64,000 nucleotides of DNA from CAZRCG01 sp964598565 (GTDB lineage Bacteria > Bdellovibrionota > UBA2394), in NCBI GenBank assembly GCA_964598565.1, contig CAZRCG010000002.1:1-64000 (forward strand). Direction: 5' to 3'. Within the stretch, counting starts at the first letter, position 1, and each line of letters begins with the position of its first letter. Both the position numbers and the translations under genes were made by a program. Of this stretch, positions 43,566 through 52,780 are shown piece after piece. The notes under the pieces are model-generated. The model made no database searches. It was not told where the DNA came from and was given only the letters and a program-made list of their open reading frames with translations.

Positions 43566-44762
43566 TTAACCCAGACTTCGCAGAACTTTAGCTAGTGCCC
43601 CAACGACATCCAACAAATCTGACTCCGTCATATGTGGAAATAAGGGCAACGAAATCTCCGTCTTATACGCTTTCTCAGCCTGAGGACACAAGCCGCGCTC
43701 ATAGCCCAAAGTTTTGTAGAAGGGATGCCAATACACGGGAATATAGTGCACATTCACGCCAATATTTTCGGCGTGCAAAGCCTGAAGCATACGATCACGG
43801 TTCTCTGGCGTTGTGATTCGCACAGGATATAAATGCCAGGCGGATACGGCCGCTTCGGTCACCTGCGGCAGCTCAAGGGGAAGTGACTTTAGCATTTCGC
43901 TGTAGCTCGAGGCCCAGTAATTTCTCTTCTCTACAAACTGAGATAAGCACTTCAGTTGAGAACTTCCAAGAGCCGCCTGAATATCGGTCATATTGTAATT
44001 GAAACCCAAGAATCGTTGTTCATAGTAGCAGACTCCCCCACTACGCACGATACCGTGAGATCGAAACTCTCTAAAGTACTGAGCATCTTCTGACGAGTGG
44101 CAAAGCACCGCGCCACCTTCACCCGTTGTAATTGATTTAACCGGATGAAAGCTGAGTACTGCATAGTCCGCCCACTGTCCCACAGATCGACCTCGATAGG
44201 TAGCGCCTAGGCTATGAGCTGCATCCGATACCAAAATAAAGCCAAAGCGATTCTGCAGGTCTCGCAGACGATCATAGTCACAAGGATTGCCTGCAAAATC
44301 TACCGCCAGCACCACGGATTTCTTAGAGCGATCTCTCGTCACCAAGCGCTCTTCAAGAAGATCGAGACTTAGATTCATCGTTCGCGGGTCAATATCGACG
44401 AAGCGTAATGACCCCCCCACATAGAGCACCGCATTGCCCGTGGCCGCAAACGTTAACGGACTAGTGAACACCTCGATCGGACCTTGACGGGCCAACAGAG
44501 ACATCACGGCATGCAATCCTGCTGTAGCTGAAGTCATCGCAATCGCATGAAACGAGCCTGTGATCCCCTTCAAATCATTTTCGAAACGATCGACGGCTGG
44601 CCCACGCGTGATCAGAGCCTGGTCAAGAACAGACAGAACAGCCGCCTTGTCATCAGCAGAAATCGACTGACACGAATACGGAAGATAAGATTGACGATGA
44701 GGGCTTCCACCCTCGATCGCTAACATTTCAGGCACCTTCACAGATTCTCGATGATAGTCCAC
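43566..44762 (-). CDS. pseC: UDP-4-amino-4,6-dideoxy-N-acetyl-beta-L-altrosamine transaminase
   Basis: A 398-residue DegT/DnrJ/EryC1 aminotransferase. The PLP lysine is in LSFHPVKSITTGEGG (Lys209), the pyridine Asp in VSDAAHSLGA (Asp180), and FTSPLTFAATGNAVLYVGG and NYNMTDIQAALG are PseC features. It carries out the third pseudaminic acid step (after PseB). The GTG at 44762 is taken because TATAAT lies exactly 6 nt upstream; an ATG at 44726 with AAGGTG is the alternative. It is far from pseB and pseG, and no pseF, pseH or pseI is in the window. Confidence 0.9.
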   Translation of the reverse strand: MDYHRESVKVPEMLAIEGGSPHRQSYLPYSCQSISADDKAAVLSVLDQALITRGPAVDRFENDLKGITGSFHAIAMTSATAGLHAVMSLLARQGPIEVFTSPLTFAATGNAVLYVGGSLRFVDIDPRTMNLSLDLLEERLVTRDRSKKSVVLAVDFAGNPCDYDRLRDLQNRFGFILVSDAAHSLGATYRGRSVGQWADYAVLSFHPVKSITTGEGGAVLCHSSEDAQYFREFRSHGIVRSGGVCYYEQRFLGFNYNMTDIQAALGSSQLKCLSQFVEKRNYWASSYSEMLKSLPLELPQVTEAAVSAWHLYPVRITTPENRDRMLQALHAENIGVNVHYIPVYWHPFYKTLGYERGLCPQAEKAYKTEISLPLFPHMTESDLLDVVGALAKVLRSLG

Positions 44763-44768
44763 GCTTCT

Positions 44769-44774
44769 ATTATA
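44769..44774 (-). promoter_or_regulatory. Perfect -10 (TGaTATAAT), 6 nt before the pseC GTG
   Basis: On the minus strand TGATATAAT, an extended consensus -10, then AGAAGC, then GTG 44762. The transcript would start at the GTG. Divergent to the promoter of the site-2 protease gene. Confidence 0.5.
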
Positions 44775-44810
44775 TCAGAACCATTTTGACTCATAGCGGC
44801 ATTCACATGG

Positions 44811-44816
44811 TAAAGT
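44811..44816 (+). promoter_or_regulatory. Candidate extended -10 (TGgTAAAGT), 6 nt before ATG 44823
   Basis: TGGTAAAGT, then GCTTTG, then ATG 44823. TTGACT lies 19 bp upstream of the hexamer as a possible -35. Leaderless start likely. Confidence 0.45.
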
Positions 44817-44822
44817 GCTTTG

Positions 44823-45455
44823 ATGTTTGGACCTCAGTTTGTAGAAAACCTGCCTTATTTACTTATGGCGCTGATTCCCGCGCTCACATTTCATGAATAC
44901 GCGCATGCGATCGTTGCCAAGTGGTATGGAGACAATACTGCACAGTACCAAGGCCGATTGACACTCAATCCGTTTGCGCATTTAGATCCGTTCGGCACGG
45001 TAGCTATTGCTCTTATCGGCTTTGGGTGGGCGAAGCCTGTGCCGATTGATCCAAGAAATTTTCGCTCATCGTGGGCTGAGTTCTTTGTGGCGGCTGCCGG
45101 ACCAGCGATGAATATTCTGCTAGCCACTATTTTTGCTCTGCTCTTCAAGTTGGGCCTTTCAATGGCCTTTGGCGCAGAGCATATGATTCAGATGACACGA
45201 ATTCTGCAAATTTCGATCGTCCTCAACTTGAGTCTTGCCATTTTTAATCTCATTCCTCTTGGTCCCCTCGATGGCCACTATATTTTGGCGCGACTACTAC
45301 CTCGGTCAACCTCGATACGCTTTACCGATTGGAATAGCGCCTATGGAGGCATGGTTTTGTTTGGTGTCATCATTATTGACCAGCTGCTGCGCTTGAATAT
45401 ATTGAGAACGATCATCTCAATTCCTGTCATGCTCATGTATCGCTTGATTATGTGA
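44823..45455 (+). CDS. Site-2 protease family (M50) membrane metallopeptidase
   Basis: A 210-residue integral membrane protein. HEYAH in the second helix (FHEYAHAIVAKWYGD) gives the zinc-binding HExxH. The second motif is FNLIPLGPLDGHYILA (N-P-x-x-x-L-D-G type). AAAGPAMNILLA forms a conserved hydrophobic loop. These define the minimal M50B family, without PDZ domains. It may cleave membrane-embedded signalling proteins; substrate unknown. Divergent from pseC. Confidence 0.88.
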   Translation: MFGPQFVENLPYLLMALIPALTFHEYAHAIVAKWYGDNTAQYQGRLTLNPFAHLDPFGTVAIALIGFGWAKPVPIDPRNFRSSWAEFFVAAAGPAMNILLATIFALLFKLGLSMAFGAEHMIQMTRILQISIVLNLSLAIFNLIPLGPLDGHYILARLLPRSTSIRFTDWNSAYGGMVLFGVIIIDQLLRLNILRTIISIPVMLMYRLIM

Positions 45456-45534
45456 AGGCTAACGATATTTCTTATTGTTCGCTACTTCCTGAGCAGTGAG
45501 CACTTACTATATTACTATGGCTGATCTCAAGAGT

Positions 45535-45576
45535 ATAAGGTCGCCGCCTCCCATAACACGGACGCGGTGGCCTTAT
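45535..45576. terminator. Hairpin at the stop of the HExxH-protein gene
   Basis: ATAAGGTCGCCGC and GCGGTGGCCTTAT form a 13-bp stem with two mismatches. The right arm overlaps the TAA of the minus-strand gene. No strong T run follows on either side. Confidence 0.4.
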
Positions 45577-46478
45577 CGCAAAAGAAATGAAATCAGCCAG
45601 TAGTGCGCTATCTGGGCAATCGTGTAGCCATGTGCCGGCCTTAACGCTGAGATGAAATCACTTTTAGATAGATGTGCAGCCTCTAAGCTCGCCATAACAC
45701 AACCAACAAGAGAGCCTTCACTTCTAAAAGAAGCCTTAAATTTTTCCCTCAACGCTTGCCCCATCGACTCACGTTGATCGCTGGGAATTCGGGAAAAAAC
45801 CTCCCACTGACTTCCTATAGAATTATACTCAACATCGTATCTGAAGAAAATCCTGAGATAAGCTACTAAAATCTCGTCACTGACAAGATCCCCTTTATTA
45901 GTAAAAGAAGTAGCGTTGATTGCCTTCAATACTAGCAACACTGGCCAAGGCAGACCCGAATTATAATCGAGAGAGTGCGCACCTTCATGCAGATCCACAA
46001 ATGCCCTCATTGCGGGATGGCTCTCTCGGTTGTGGATTTGATTTAGTCGGAAATTATATCGATTGGGCTCCATCGGCCCTCGTTTACCTTGAAAAAAAGA
46101 CCTCATCACCGCTTGTTGTACATTGGGAGGCTCCTGAGATAAGCGCTCTTCAAATATCATCTCGGTAAATGAGACCAGGGCTTCCAATGGCTCTGAAATA
46201 TCCCCATGGCTGCTCATCTCGTCCCTGCGCCCGATATTCTCTTTCCGAGACGAAAAAAAGTCGCGAAACCGCCCTTCCTGTTCCTCAGAAAATTGCCACG
46301 GTGGAGATCGCCAATGAGAGTATAAACGAGAGGGAAGCGAGTATAGTCGAGATGGAAATGCGGCTAACTTCTGAAGAGCTCCCCCACAAAGTCCCCTGCC
46401 ATAACATGGCCCACCGATTAGGCCGCCAGCGAGCAAGACATAAGAGACTAACCCAAAAAAACCGCGCCGAATTCCCAT
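45573..46478 (-). CDS. Secreted putative zinc metalloprotein (HExxH), unknown family
   Basis: A 301-residue protein with a hydrophobic N-terminal signal (GFFGLVSYVLLAGGLIGG). GGAG lies 7 nt before the ATG at 46478; a TTG one codon up is an alternative. The motif HEGAH at residues 164-168 fits HExxH zinc peptidases and lies in a helix (MRAFVDLHEGAHSLDYN). A possible third ligand is not obvious: Glu in SDEILVAYLRIF about 40 residues later is a candidate (gluzincin-like). It is not a recognised family. No signal of a propeptide. It is Gly- and Cys-poor after the N-terminus. Confidence 0.6.
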   Translation of the reverse strand: MGIRRGFFGLVSYVLLAGGLIGGPCYGRGLCGGALQKLAAFPSRLYSLPSRLYSHWRSPPWQFSEEQEGRFRDFFSSRKENIGRRDEMSSHGDISEPLEALVSFTEMIFEERLSQEPPNVQQAVMRSFFQGKRGPMEPNRYNFRLNQIHNRESHPAMRAFVDLHEGAHSLDYNSGLPWPVLLVLKAINATSFTNKGDLVSDEILVAYLRIFFRYDVEYNSIGSQWEVFSRIPSDQRESMGQALREKFKASFRSEGSLVGCVMASLEAAHLSKSDFISALRPAHGYTIAQIAHYWLISFLLR

Positions 46479-46935
46479 CAATCAACTCCGTAGCACCGCC
46501 CCGTTGATGTCGCAAGAACTGCGACATCGAACTCTCTAACTCACGCGGTTGATGCGGGCAAATGGCGAAAATGACAGCCGAGCAAAGTAGAGTCAGAGTG
46601 GCATAGAAATTGCTCTTTAAGGTAGTGGACAGACTGAGGAGAGAACGTCGCATAAGAGGCAGTCTCACCACAAGGACGTCCGATATAAGGGAGGCTCTTT
46701 AGATGAGCCTTAAAGAGAAACTTTAAGTTTGAGGAGGACCTCACACGAGCAGTCTCAACACCCCCAAGGTAGCGAGCTGCCACCGACTTGATCTCACTGA
46801 GTGGCTTATATACGCCAAGCCTTGCCATACCACGAACACCACACCACCACTTGGATGAGTTTGAGTCACCATGAGCCAGGCGTTCCTCCTCCGCCTGGCT
46901 CATACTTTTTGATAGTTATACGAACCAGCAAAGCG
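46479..46935. other. Gap with a plus-strand terminator and no convincing gene
   Basis: 457 bp. It holds a 9-bp hairpin (GATGTCGCA/TGCGACATC, 46506-46528) in the leader of the HExxH gene and a strong plus-strand terminator at 46871-46910. Reading frames on the minus strand here lack good starts. A plus-strand small RNA ending at the terminator is possible. Confidence 0.5.
46871..46910 (+). terminator. Plus-strand Rho-independent terminator without an upstream plus-strand gene
   Basis: A perfect 12-bp stem (ATGAGCCAGGCG / CGCCTGGCTCAT) with a 9-nt loop, then TACTTTTTG. The T run is on the plus strand. Minus-strand transcripts would see an A run before the stem. The nearest plus-strand gene ends 1.4 kb upstream. 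Confidence 0.75.
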
Positions 46936-47994
46936 TCACTCATTAGAACAAATCGTATAATCCACCACGACACCGATTTCATCGCTCTTAATTTCAGGTA
47001 TGGGAGTCCACTCTCCGCTTGCAAAATGTGTGAACTGGAAGTGATCTTGATTATCCACTTCGAACATCAACTCCGACTGACCGTTCATCGTCATATCGAA
47101 CTGCGATTCAAATAATTGATTGCCGGGTTCTAAAGTTTCAACGGAATTTAAGTGGTAAATATCGTCAGTATCCGAACGAGACATCCACACGCGTTCATGG
47201 TGCAAATCAACAGGCTGCTTGTCGACGTATACCATTCCCGATGCTTTGGTTCGCACGTTAATAATCACTCGATAGTCACGATCTGAGTCGCCTGGCACGA
47301 GCAGAGCGCGCCGTGTCGATCGTTTTGTTGGATCAAATATCCCTCGATAAACATCAGAAATCGAATCATCACGATAACCATAGACTGTCACGGTCCACCC
47401 TCGAGTGACTAGATCTCCTCGAGGATCCGTACCTGAGTTTGGCCACTTTGCATGAACCCAGGCGGAAGTACCCCAGTGGCCATTGTAAACCCAAGCGGGG
47501 GCTGAATACTTAAGGTAACCCGCCTCTCTCAATACCGTACGTCCTCGAGCTGCTGCATCCTCCAACATCTGGGCTGATTCCGGTATCACCTGATAAGGAT
47601 TATTTGAGCCATTAATAAAATAATTGCCATTCTCTCCCCATACATAGGGCAAAACAAGAGAGGCATCGACTGAGCGATAAGAATCAAGATCGTAGCCGGC
47701 GTAGTCAGCCCCAAGAATCAACCCAGGGGGCGCGTCGAATTGAAGTCCTCCTTGACCCAAGGTAAGAGACCACTGTCCTGTAGAAATAAGTGATTCACCG
47801 CAGAGAGTGTAAGAAGGTGAAAAGAGGCAACCATCGCATTGTTTCGACGAAGCGGCGCACTCATCACAGCGCTGCGTATTATTAGTGGATTCTCCGGCAA
47901 AACCTGATCCGCCATCCGAGTCTTTGCCCTGACAAGCTGTGAACGCCAGGCTTAAAGCCAACAGACTGAAACCAGTTACCAAACGATATCTCAT
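46936..47994 (-). CDS. Lipoprotein of unknown function with Cys-rich N-terminus
   Basis: A 352-residue protein. The signal ends LAFTACQGK with lipidated Cys near residue 21. A Cys-rich segment follows (CDECAASSKQCDGCLFSPSY), which may bind metal or form disulfides. The rest appears as a beta-rich domain with aromatic-rich segments (WVYNGHWGTSAWVHAKWP, YRGIFDPTKRSTRRALLVPG). I recognise no family. The first ATG at 48024 would add 10 residues; 47994 gives a standard signal peptide. It is a single gene on the minus strand. Confidence 0.7.
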   Translation of the reverse strand: MRYRLVTGFSLLALSLAFTACQGKDSDGGSGFAGESTNNTQRCDECAASSKQCDGCLFSPSYTLCGESLISTGQWSLTLGQGGLQFDAPPGLILGADYAGYDLDSYRSVDASLVLPYVWGENGNYFINGSNNPYQVIPESAQMLEDAAARGRTVLREAGYLKYSAPAWVYNGHWGTSAWVHAKWPNSGTDPRGDLVTRGWTVTVYGYRDDSISDVYRGIFDPTKRSTRRALLVPGDSDRDYRVIINVRTKASGMVYVDKQPVDLHHERVWMSRSDTDDIYHLNSVETLEPGNQLFESQFDMTMNGQSELMFEVDNQDHFQFTHFASGEWTPIPEIKSDEIGVVVDYTICSNE

Positions 47995-48129
47995 GCATGA
48001 ATAAATCTTTTCTCTTCGGGTCATGACCAGAGAGCTTGCAAGCTTTAAACCAGAGCCCCTGCCCTATAACAAGTTGAAATGCTTAGCCTCAGGGACGAGC
48101 CCGCCGTGAGGTGTGCAGAGTTTGCAGAC

Positions 48130-48705
48130 TCAGGCTTTCAATCGATCGATGAGTTTTTCGACCTGAGTAATGAGGATTTTGCGGGCCGCTTCGTCAGGAT
48201 GAGAAAAGAGAGCCAGTCGAAGTATCTCAAGATCTTGCCTTATCTCAGACCCTGTTGGAACTTGATTTGCAACTCTCTCGCCTACCGAAGCTAACGACCC
48301 CTTAGACTGTAGCTCCTCGCCAACGACGGCAGTCTCATTGCCTAGAGGCTGCGCTCTCTCCGCGCGTGCTTTGGCCGCTTCTGTGCCCACAGAACGTGAA
48401 TCAATGGCCTGCAAGAAAGCTCGAGGATAAACTGTCTCCCCATTGTCGAGACGTTCGGCCTCTATAATGCGGCCTAAAAATCGACCCAAATGAGGCTCCA
48501 GCGCTCGGCGCTCTTCTTGTGGCAATCGTAACAACGAAAGACGATAGTAGTTGTAACGGGCGCGAAAATAATGAAGATCCGACTTCGTAACCTGTTTCGA
48601 CTGAAGAAGTTTCGATTCTTCGGTCGTTATGGACTTAAGAATGGAGCGCGACTCTATACCAAGTTCTGAATGACTATCTTGCTCCAAATGACTGTCCATA
48701 AACAT
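48130..48705 (-). CDS. Hypothetical cytoplasmic protein
   Basis: A 191-residue charged, largely helical protein without signal or membrane segment. The N-terminal third (LHYFRARYNYYRLSLLRLPQ) and the C-terminal IRQDLEILRLALFSHPDEA / KILITQVEKLIDRL look like helical bundles, with a low-complexity linker between. No family recognised. It has no clear Shine-Dalgarno; start uncertain between 48705 and 48699. Confidence 0.5.
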   Translation of the reverse strand: MFMDSHLEQDSHSELGIESRSILKSITTEESKLLQSKQVTKSDLHYFRARYNYYRLSLLRLPQEERRALEPHLGRFLGRIIEAERLDNGETVYPRAFLQAIDSRSVGTEAAKARAERAQPLGNETAVVGEELQSKGSLASVGERVANQVPTGSEIRQDLEILRLALFSHPDEAARKILITQVEKLIDRLKA

Positions 48706-48970
48706 CCGTTACGTGAAAAAAATCTCGCTCGCCCTCTTCCCTACGAATGAGGGTAAGGATTCTGTTTAGGTCATGTCAACGAATCGTGAAATCCTTCACG
48801 GTATTTTTTCCTAAAAATTGCCTCGACACAGATTTCTTAAGTTCTTTGACCACTGTAAAAGAAAAAGACTTTACAAAAGTGCCGCGTTCTTTTGGAGAGA
48901 GAGCTCCTCCTTTTTCGCCTGACCTCCTTCAATTTTGCCTTTTCTCCAGACAAGTCTCTCGACTTGTGGC

Positions 48971-48976
48971 TACGAT
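48971..48976 (+). promoter_or_regulatory. Candidate -10 element (TACGAT), 6 nt before the maeB ATG
   Basis: TACGAT, then GGAAAC, then ATG 48983. Supports 48983 as the real start and possibly a leaderless transcript. Confidence 0.4.
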
Positions 48977-48982
48977 GGAAAC

Positions 48983-51271
48983 ATGTCAAAAACAGACCAC
49001 CTGAATGAACAAGCCCTTGTCTATCATGAGTATTCTTCGCACGATCGAAATCGCCGAAAGCCGGGTAAAATCGAGGTCATTCCAACTAAAGTCTGCCTGA
49101 CTCAGAAAGATTTATCTCTCGCCTACTCGCCCGGAGTCGCCGCTGCCTCTATGGCCATTGCAGAAAATCCTGAACGCGTGAGTGATTTCACCATTCGCTC
49201 GAATCTAGTGGCCGTAGTAACCAACGGTACAGCTGTCTTAGGATTGGGAAATATTGGGCCACTCGCCTCCAAACCTGTCATGGAAGGGAAAGGCGTTTTG
49301 TTTAAAAAATTTGCCAATATAAACGTATTTGATATCGAGCTTAACGCCCCCAGCCCTGATGACGTCATACGTGCTTGTCAGATGCTTGAGCCCACCGTGG
49401 GGGGAATTAATCTAGAAGATATCAAAGCGCCCGACTGTTTCATCATTGAAGAGGCTCTGCGCAAATCACTGAAGATCCCCGTCTTTCATGACGATCAGCA
49501 CGGCACTGCGATCATCGTGGCGGCCGCCATTCAAAACGGGCTCTTGCTTGCTAAGAAAAAAATTAAAAATGTTCGATTTGTATTTAGCGGGGCCGGAGCG
49601 GCCGCCATTGCGTGTGCGGAACTTCTCATTACCTTTGGCGCTCGACGTGATAAAATTTTGCTCTGCGATCAAAAGGGAGTGGTGCACTCAGGTCGCAGCG
49701 ATCTTGATCCATATAAAGCTCGCTTTGCCACTAAAACTTCTCATCGTAGCATTCGAGACGCGCTAAAAGGTGCGGATGTTTTTGTAGGACTATCGGTCGC
49801 TGGCATTATTAAACCAGAGATGGTCAAGGCTATGGCGTCTCGCCCTCTCATCTTTGGATTAGCAAATCCTGATCCAGAAATTCCCTATGAAGATGCAAAA
49901 CGAGCTCGTAAAGATGCAATTGTGGCAACAGGCCGATCGGATTATCCAAATCAGATCAATAATGTTTTGGGATTTCCTTCCGTATTTAGAGGAGCTCTCG
50001 ATGTCGAGGCCTCTTGTATTAATGAAGAAATGAAGGTCGCCGCTGCCAAGGCGCTCGCGGCTTTAGCACGTGAGGACGTTCCCGACAGTGTATCTCGCGT
50101 TTACGGTGGCCAACACTTTGTTTTTGGGCCTGACTATATCATTCCTAAGCCGTTCGACTCTCGAGTTCTGCTCTGGGTCGCTCCCGCCGTGGCTGAAGCC
50201 GCGATTCGCACTAAAGTCGCCGGCAAACGTTTTCTAAAAAACTTCCGTGTCGACGATTATCGTGAATCGTTAGCGCTTACTCTCGATAAATCTCGTCACG
50301 TCATGCAAGTGGCACTGTCTAAGGCGCGCAGAAGTCTCGCTAAAATTGTACTGCCTGAAGGCGATCATCCAAAAATTTTAAAGGCCGCTATTGAACTCTC
50401 GGAAGAGAAAATCTGTGAACCTATTTTGATCGGGTCTCCAAAAATTATCCACAAGGTTCTTGAAGAGCTCCAATTAAAAGCCGGCAAGATTCGTATCTTA
50501 AACCCTGAAGGTCACGACTATTCAGAGTCATTTGCCAGCGAGCTGTATGAGATTAGGCAGCGAAAAGGCTTACTTCTTCGAGAAGCTCAAAAACTCATGC
50601 TGAGACGCACCTATTTCGGTCTGATGTTGGTGCGTCGAAACTTGGCCGACGGTATGGTCTCAGGCCTAACCAAGACCTACCCTGAAACCATTCGCCCCAC
50701 TCTGCAGATCATTGCGATGAACGAGAAATATCGCGTCGCCTCAGGTCTCTATATTCTTTTGGTAAAAGATCGCGTGCTTTTCTTTGCTGATACCACGGTA
50801 AATATCGAGCCTACCGCTGAAGAGCTTGCTGAGATTGCACTCCAAACGGCCGATAAAGTTAGCTTCTTTGGTCTCATCCCAAAGATTGCAATGCTGAGCT
50901 TCGCCAATTTTGGTTCGTCGCCTCATCCCATGAATGATCGCATTCAGAAAGCGGTCGAGATCGTGCATCAGAGAGCTCCGAAATTAGAGATTGATGGCGA
51001 GATGCAGGCAGATACAGCCGTCTGGGCGTCGCGACTTGGAGACTATGCATTTTCTAAACTTCGCGAGCCTGCCAATGTTCTTATTTTTCCTGATTTGGCG
51101 TCGGGCAATATCGCTTACAAACTTTTACAGCATCTGGGTAATGCCGAAGTTATCGGGCCTATTCTCATGGGACCTCGAAAGCCCGTCCATATTTTGCAGC
51201 AAGGCTCGTCGGTCGAAGAAATCGTTCGCATGGCCACGATAGCGGCAGCTGAAGCGAATGAGATAGGATAA
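48983..51271 (+). CDS. maeB: NADP-dependent malic enzyme with C-terminal phosphotransacetylase-like domain
   Basis: A 762-residue hybrid of the MaeB type. The N-terminal malic domain has LSLAYSPGVAAAS, VFHDDQHGTAIIVAAAIQNGL and VFSGAGAAAIACAELL (NADP loop), then GRSDYPNQINNVLGFP. The C-terminal half is a phosphotransacetylase-like regulatory domain (RRSLAKIVLPEGDHPKILKA, then ADGMVSGLTKTYPETIRPTLQI). It converts malate to pyruvate with NADPH. The C-terminal domain usually senses acetyl-CoA. It is the first gene of maeB-glpD-ppsR, a carbon and gluconeogenesis cluster. Confidence 0.95.
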   Translation: MSKTDHLNEQALVYHEYSSHDRNRRKPGKIEVIPTKVCLTQKDLSLAYSPGVAAASMAIAENPERVSDFTIRSNLVAVVTNGTAVLGLGNIGPLASKPVMEGKGVLFKKFANINVFDIELNAPSPDDVIRACQMLEPTVGGINLEDIKAPDCFIIEEALRKSLKIPVFHDDQHGTAIIVAAAIQNGLLLAKKKIKNVRFVFSGAGAAAIACAELLITFGARRDKILLCDQKGVVHSGRSDLDPYKARFATKTSHRSIRDALKGADVFVGLSVAGIIKPEMVKAMASRPLIFGLANPDPEIPYEDAKRARKDAIVATGRSDYPNQINNVLGFPSVFRGALDVEASCINEEMKVAAAKALAALAREDVPDSVSRVYGGQHFVFGPDYIIPKPFDSRVLLWVAPAVAEAAIRTKVAGKRFLKNFRVDDYRESLALTLDKSRHVMQVALSKARRSLAKIVLPEGDHPKILKAAIELSEEKICEPILIGSPKIIHKVLEELQLKAGKIRILNPEGHDYSESFASELYEIRQRKGLLLREAQKLMLRRTYFGLMLVRRNLADGMVSGLTKTYPETIRPTLQIIAMNEKYRVASGLYILLVKDRVLFFADTTVNIEPTAEELAEIALQTADKVSFFGLIPKIAMLSFANFGSSPHPMNDRIQKAVEIVHQRAPKLEIDGEMQADTAVWASRLGDYAFSKLREPANVLIFPDLASGNIAYKLLQHLGNAEVIGPILMGPRKPVHILQQGSSVEEIVRMATIAAAEANEIG

Positions 51272-51280
51272 TTTTTGTCT

Positions 51281-52780
51281 ATGGCATTCTCGTTTCAGGA
51301 ACGCCCACATATTTTACGCGAGATAGCTCACAAGGTCTTTGATTTAGTCATCATTGGAGGCGGCATTACAGGGGCGGCAGTTGCCCGCAATGCGGCTCTT
51401 CGCGGGTTGAGCGTTCTTCTTGTTGAGGCCGATGATTTTGCGTCGGGCACCAGCTCGGGTTCTTCAAAACTTATTCATGGCGGCCTTCGCTACTTAGAAA
51501 ATTATGAGTTTCGATTGGTTCGCCATGCGATTCACGAGAGAGAGTCAATGAAACGACTCTATGCCCCCCTTGTGAAAGATCTTAAGTTTTTGTTTCCAAC
51601 CTATCGTGGCAAAGTGCCTGCACGGTGGAAATTGAATCTTGGACTCTATCTTTATGATTCGTTCTCAGGGTTTCGACATCCGCATAAAAACCTTTCAGTA
51701 CAGCAAACTCTTCAGCACTGTCCCGATCTTCTCGGCGACGATCTGACGGGAGCTTGTTCTTATGACGACGCCTTCGCTGAAGATTACCGTCTTGTCATCG
51801 AAATCATCAAATCGGCCGTGCGAAGAGGTGCTACGGCCGTAAGTCGAACCCGTGTCGTACGCCTCGAGCCCACCTACCACCAAGGCGAAGCTCTCTTTTC
51901 AACGACGCTGCGCGATGAAACTCTTGGTAGAGGAAACATCACTCAATATGGCGCCATTGACGGCACAACAAAACTGACGAGCGAATTTTCGGTGACCAGT
52001 CGATTCGTTATAAACTGTGCAGGTCCCTTTAGTGATCAAGTCCGCGCTCTCCTGAATCTTCGCTCTGCACTCACCTTAACCCAAGGCGTTCATTTCATTA
52101 TCTCAAATGACAAACTGAAATTGAACGAAGCTGTTGTACTATCTGATCCCGAATATCATCGCATCGTCTTTGTAATTCCATGGGGCCCTAACATCTATAT
52201 CGGCACCACCGATACCTTCATCTCACAACCTCAGGAGGCTCGAGCTCAGAAAGCCGATCTCGACTATATTTTAGCGATATTTCATCGCTCATTTAAGACC
52301 CGTCTCAAGCGTAGTGATATTCTCAACTCATGGGCCGCTGTGAGACCCCTGATGGCGGCACCGAAGACGAAAAAGTCCGCATCGGCATTGTCGAGAGACT
52401 TCGTCGTCGAAGAAAATCCGAAAGGCATTCTGCATATCTTAGGAGGCAAACTCACCAGCCATCGCTTTATGGCTCAGACCGCTCTCAACCGCCTGCCAGG
52501 GCTGCATCTAAATCAAGACCCCACCGATGCAGAACCTCTTCTTGCAACGCCGTTCTTTCAACAACCGACGCTGCGAGAAGCCGTTGAGAATGAGATGGTT
52601 CTTTCTACGATGGACTATGTGCGCCGACGCAGTCCGATTTATTATCACGAGCCTGACAAATCCATGGCTTTTCGCCTGAGTGAGGAACTAAGAGATTTGT
52701 TAGGGGCCGACTCGACGTGGCAGCAGCACGATCGACAAGGCATTGAAAGAGATTTTTCATGGGATCAAGACGCTTATTAA
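51281..52780 (+). CDS. glpD: Aerobic glycerol-3-phosphate dehydrogenase
   Basis: A 499-residue FAD protein. The Rossmann loop DLVIIGGGITGAAVARNAALRG is at about residues 17-38 (shown in part); then DFASGTSSGSSKLIHGGLRYL, NCAGPFSDQVRALL and IPWGPNIYIGTTDTF are GlpD motifs. It oxidises glycerol-3-phosphate to dihydroxyacetone phosphate, passing electrons to quinone. The TTG at 51275, better placed after AGGA, is an alternative start. It overlaps ppsR by 22 nt. It is about 50 residues shorter at the C-terminus than some GlpD proteins. Confidence 0.93.
   Translation: MAFSFQERPHILREIAHKVFDLVIIGGGITGAAVARNAALRGLSVLLVEADDFASGTSSGSSKLIHGGLRYLENYEFRLVRHAIHERESMKRLYAPLVKDLKFLFPTYRGKVPARWKLNLGLYLYDSFSGFRHPHKNLSVQQTLQHCPDLLGDDLTGACSYDDAFAEDYRLVIEIIKSAVRRGATAVSRTRVVRLEPTYHQGEALFSTTLRDETLGRGNITQYGAIDGTTKLTSEFSVTSRFVINCAGPFSDQVRALLNLRSALTLTQGVHFIISNDKLKLNEAVVLSDPEYHRIVFVIPWGPNIYIGTTDTFISQPQEARAQKADLDYILAIFHRSFKTRLKRSDILNSWAAVRPLMAAPKTKKSASALSRDFVVEENPKGILHILGGKLTSHRFMAQTALNRLPGLHLNQDPTDAEPLLATPFFQQPTLREAVENEMVLSTMDYVRRRSPIYYHEPDKSMAFRLSEELRDLLGADSTWQQHDRQGIERDFSWDQDAY

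Noticed and set aside
46285..46671. Minus-strand frame with a signal-peptide-like N-terminus
   Set aside because: It overlaps the well-supported HExxH gene in another frame over 190 bp and has no good ribosome-binding site.
46541..46903. 120-residue minus-strand frame
   Set aside because: Its start lies in the terminator stem and its composition is not convincing.
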